From NCBI GenBank assembly GCA_042408925.1, contig JBHOQO010000072.1, positions 1 to 18,924 on the forward strand: 18,924 nucleotides of DNA, given 5' to 3'. Shown here piece after piece: positions 15,725 through 18,924 of the stretch (positions are counted from its first letter, which is position 1; every line of letters begins with the position of its first letter). Made by a program: the position numbers and the translations under genes. This DNA comes from BPIH01 sp042408925 (GTDB lineage Bacteria > Chloroflexota > Limnocylindria > Limnocylindrales > CSP1-4). The notes under the pieces are model-generated. The model ran no database searches and had not been told where the DNA came from. It saw nothing but the letters and a program-made list of their open reading frames with translations.

Positions 15725-16811
15725 TGGCAATCCTCCAAGGCCTCGTCGGGGTCATCCTCTTCGTCGTCATCCTCGGCCTCCTCGTCCTCGTCCACGAGGT
15801 CGGCCACTTCGTCGTCGCCCGGCGGGTCGGCGTCCGGGTCCACGAGTTCGGGATCGGGTTCCCGCCCCGGGCCGCCGTCCTCCGTTCGGACGGCGAGACC
15901 CTCTACACGCTGAACTGGCTCCCCATCGGCGGTTTTGTGAAGCTCGAGGGCGAGGAGGGCGAATCCGACGACCCCCGCTCGTTCGTCCGGGCGCCGTTCC
16001 TGACGAAGCAGGCGATCCTCGTCGCCGGGGTCGCCATGAACGTCCTGCTCGCCGTCGTCATCTTCGTCTTCGTCGCCTGGCTCCCGCAGCAGGCGGTCGG
16101 GCTGTCGTTCCGCGAGGTCCAGCCCGGCTCCCCGGCCGCGGCCGCGGGCCTGCGGCCCGGCGACGAGATCGTCGCCATCGACGGGCGCCTCTTCGACGCC
16201 TACGACGGTCCGCTCTTCATGGTCGAGGCGCTCCGGGCGAAGGCGGGGGAGCGGGTCACCATCGGGATCTTGCGGGCCGGGGTCTACGAGGAGGTCACGA
16301 CGACGCTCCGGCGACCGGCCGAGATCGGACCCCAGCAGGGGGCCCTCGGGATCGTCGACCTCCGGGCGGAGCTGACCCCCCGGACCTTCACCCGCGATCC
16401 CGTGGCGGCCGTCGGGACCGGGCTCGATCGGACGGTCCGCGCCTTCGGGCTCATCCTCGGCGGGCTCGTCGACCTCGGGCGGTCCCTCGTCGAGTCACCC
16501 GCGGCCCCGCCGCCGGCCGCCGGGCCGGTCGGAATCGCGACCCAGATCGCCGACGTCTTCTGGCAGGCGGGGCCGGTCGCGACCCTCTATCTCGCGGGGA
16601 TCCTCTCGGCAAACCTCGCCCTCGTGAACATCCTCCCGATCCCGCCCCTCGACGGCGGCCGGATGCTCATGCTCGTCGTCCGGGCGGTCGTCGGCCGGCG
16701 GCTCTCGGTCCGGGTCGAGCAGCTGACGTACCTCGTCGGGTTCGGCCTCCTCTTCGGCTTCCTCATCTGGCTGACCGCCTTCGACATCTCGCGACTCGGG
16801 GGAGGCGCACC

Positions 16812-16815
<4 letters not shown>
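15724..16815 (+). CDS. rseP: RseP-type site-2 intramembrane zinc metalloprotease
   Basis: 363 residues. Site-2 proteases cut membrane-spanning segments, for example of anti-sigma factors or leftover signal peptides. The zinc-binding HExxH is HEVGH at 24-28 in the first helix, and the third ligand is Asp310 in NILPIPPLDGGRM. A single PDZ domain spans about 122-200 (PGSPAAAAGLRPGDEIVAIDG). The conserved GGFVKLEGE loop follows the first helix, as in the RseP/RasP group. Four membrane helices are apparent, at about 4-22, 96-120, 285-308 and 334-352. The ATG overlaps the dxr stop; a GTG one codon earlier is also possible. Its place between dxr and ispG is typical. Its substrate cannot be inferred here, and no sigma or anti-sigma gene is present. 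Confidence 0.95.
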
Positions 16816-18161
<1,346 letters not shown>

Positions 18162-18518
18162 GACCCGGAAGCATCCCTATTTCTGTGCCCGCTTCGGCCG
18201 CCACGGGCAGGGTCGACGGGCTATGGCGACGCGTCGGGACCAGGAGTGGTTCCAGGCTCCGTCGAGCCGCAGGGGGCGGACGTGGCGGCGTGGGCTGGCT
18301 CCGCGCCGGATCCAGACTCATGCCGCGGGCCGTGAAGCGACGGACGATGGGGAGGTCGATCGCCGTCGCCATCGGGCCGGAGGAGGCGAGGGGGACGAGC
18401 CGGTCGTTCTCGATCCGGGGGCGCCCGGTGCCGCCTCGGCTGCCCAGCCGGCAATGAGCTCGCCAAGCCGCTCGCCGTCGCGGCGGGACGACGTCGACCG
18501 GCCCCACCCGTCGATCCT

Positions 18519-18738
18519 GTGCACCCGGTGCACGGTTCCGGCAGCGGCGTGCACGGGGTGCACATCGTCGCGTCCCCGGGCCCCGGTGCCCCTCGTCGGC
18601 GTGCACCCCCGACACGAATCCGACATCCCGGCCGCTCGTCCGCTGTCGGCCTGCCGACCGCGTGCCCCCCATGCACAGAACCGACAGGCCGGCCGCCTCG
18701 GGGGCCGACCGGGCCTCCAGAATGTGCACCGGGTGCAC
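18519..18738. repeat. Array of five 15-bp GTGCAC-N3-GTGCAC repeats
   Basis: Two GTGCAC half-sites, each itself a palindrome, flank three bases. Exact copies are at 18519-18533 (spacer CCG), 18549-18563 (spacer GGG) and 18724-18738 (spacer CGG). The first and last are exact reverse complements of each other. Degenerate copies are at 18601-18615 (only the first half-site intact) and 18662-18676 (GTGCCC, spacer CCC, ATGCAC). Start-to-start distances are 30, 52, 61 and 62 bases. The last copy ends 53 bases before the -35 element of the next promoter. The layout suggests binding sites of a dimeric regulator or a small palindromic repeat family; each copy could also fold as a 6-bp stem in RNA. Confidence 0.75.
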
Positions 18739-18791
18739 GCGCCCGCGACCGGGCGCGGATGCTCGGATGCGTACCGAACCCGCACAGGGCG

Positions 18792-18820
18792 TTGGCGGGC
18801 CCCGGAGGGCGGTGTATACT
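18792..18820 (+). promoter_or_regulatory. Sigma-70-type promoter before the last gene
   Basis: TTGGCG at 18792-18797 and TATACT at 18815-18820 are separated by exactly 17 bases. This is the only promoter in the window with a visible -35. Transcription should start near 18827 and give an 88-base leader before GTG 18915. Confidence 0.7.
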
Positions 18821-18846
18821 GACCGGCACGGACACGGCCGCCACAG

Positions 18847-18870
18847 AACGTGGGTGACCCCCACGTTTTT
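18847..18870 (+). terminator. Terminator-like hairpin with T run in the leader
   Basis: AACGTGGG (18847-18854) pairs perfectly with CCCACGTT (18860-18867) around loop TGACC, and the T run covers 18866-18870. It works only in the + direction. Because it lies about 20 bases after the predicted transcription start of the promoter at 18792-18820, and before the ribosome binding site, it may be an attenuator. It may instead simply stop read-through from the ispG operon. Confidence 0.6.
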
Positions 18871-18901
18871 GTATGTCGGCCCCAACGAACGCTTGATCGT
18901 C

Positions 18902-18907
18902 GGGAGG
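18902..18907 (+). promoter_or_regulatory. Ribosome binding site of the last gene
   Basis: GGGAGG seven bases before GTG 18915 supports a gene start at the window edge. Confidence 0.65.
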
Positions 18908-18914
18908 CGCGAAC

Positions 18915-18924
18915 GTGAGTCGAG
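18915..18924 (+). CDS. Start of a gene cut by the window end
   Basis: Only GTG AGT CGA G (Met-Ser-Arg) is present. The start is supported by the ribosome binding site and the upstream promoter. The product cannot be read. In many bacteria proS (prolyl-tRNA synthetase) follows ispG, so that is a guess from gene order only. Confidence 0.45.

Larger units (their letters stand above)
18162..18914 (+). other. 753-base region without a recognisable gene
   Basis: No open frame here has family motifs, the strong C/G third-position habit of the neighbours, or a well-placed ribosome binding site. The first half (18162-18515) shows nothing clear. Just after ispG, an 8-bp inverted repeat (18113-18120 with 18151-18158) and a weak T-rich patch (18180-18184) do not make a convincing terminator. 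The minus strand has protein-like stretches in two different frames around 18300-18510 that could be a decayed gene, but they match nothing I know. The second half holds the GTGCAC repeat array, a promoter, a hairpin and a ribosome binding site, listed separately. Confidence 0.6.

Noticed and set aside
18162..18190. Small SRP RNA or ispG terminator after the ispG stop
   Set aside because: A GGAAGCA near 18167 recalls the SRP RNA core, but the rest of the conserved helix is missing, and there is no hairpin directly followed by a T run.
18298..18515. Protein-like stretches on the - strand (ERLGELIAGWAAEA in one frame, NDRLVPLASSGPMATAIDL in another)
   Set aside because: They would need a frameshift to join, match no family I know, and lack a start with a ribosome binding site. 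A decayed gene is possible but not supported enough to list.
18643..18687. Inverted repeat CTGTCGG/CCGACAG around the fourth GTGCAC-type repeat
   Set aside because: Only seven bases with a 31-base loop; expected by chance in DNA of this composition.
18519..18738. CRISPR array
   Set aside because: The repeats are only 15 bp, irregularly spaced and partly degenerate, with no cas genes near.
18827..18914. T-box riboswitch before a possible proS
   Set aside because: The leader is only about 88 bases, with no stem I specifier loop or T-box consensus visible.

Overview
The window is a very GC-rich bacterial chromosome segment, dense with housekeeping genes. Every gene recognised reads on the + strand. 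Codons end almost always in C or G, and at least eleven of the genes start with GTG. The order is smc, ftsY, ffh, a DUF3352-like gene, rpsP, khpA, rimM, trmD, rplS, rnhB, yraN, rpsB, tsf, pyrH, frr, uppS, cdsA, dxr, rseP, ispG. The short EF-Ts (202 residues), the DUF3352-type membrane protein between ffh and rpsP, and the uppS-cdsA-dxr-rseP-ispG run suggest a high-GC Chloroflexota (Limnocylindria-like) or, less likely, an actinobacterial relative. This placement is inferred from gene content and order; no marker search was run.

Region 1 (1-5915) covers chromosome organisation and protein targeting. It holds the 3' part of smc, the SRP receptor ftsY and the SRP GTPase ffh, the last with its own promoter-like element. 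A single-pass membrane protein of unknown role, with an apparent internal duplication, follows. Region 2 (5980-7917) is the classical ribosome and tRNA maturation set rpsP-khpA-rimM-trmD. rimM there has no ATG, GTG or TTG start and probably begins at a CTG that overlaps the khpA stop. Region 3 (7950-9634) is rplS with its own extended -10 promoter and a leader hairpin, then rnhB and yraN. Region 4 (9669-18161) begins at another extended -10 promoter. It runs from rpsB and tsf through pyrH and frr into isoprenoid and lipid-carrier synthesis (uppS, cdsA, dxr, ispG) and the site-2 protease rseP. From tsf on, most junctions are 1-4 base overlaps or gaps under 20 bases, which suggests one long translationally coupled operon.

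Region 5 (18162-18914) is the only long stretch without a recognisable gene. Its 3' half carries five copies (three exact, two degenerate) of a 15-bp repeat built from two GTGCAC half-sites around three bases. After these come a good -35/-10 promoter, a terminator-like hairpin with a T run about 20 bases past the predicted transcription start, and a strong ribosome binding site. The first ten bases of another gene close the window. This looks like a regulated, possibly attenuated promoter and is the least ordinary part of the window.

I found no mobile elements, CRISPR arrays, phage genes, tRNAs or rRNAs. The main points for a second look are the GTGCAC repeat array with its promoter-hairpin unit, the CTG start of rimM, the Glu at the position of the TrmD catalytic Asp, and the duplicated DUF3352-like protein.
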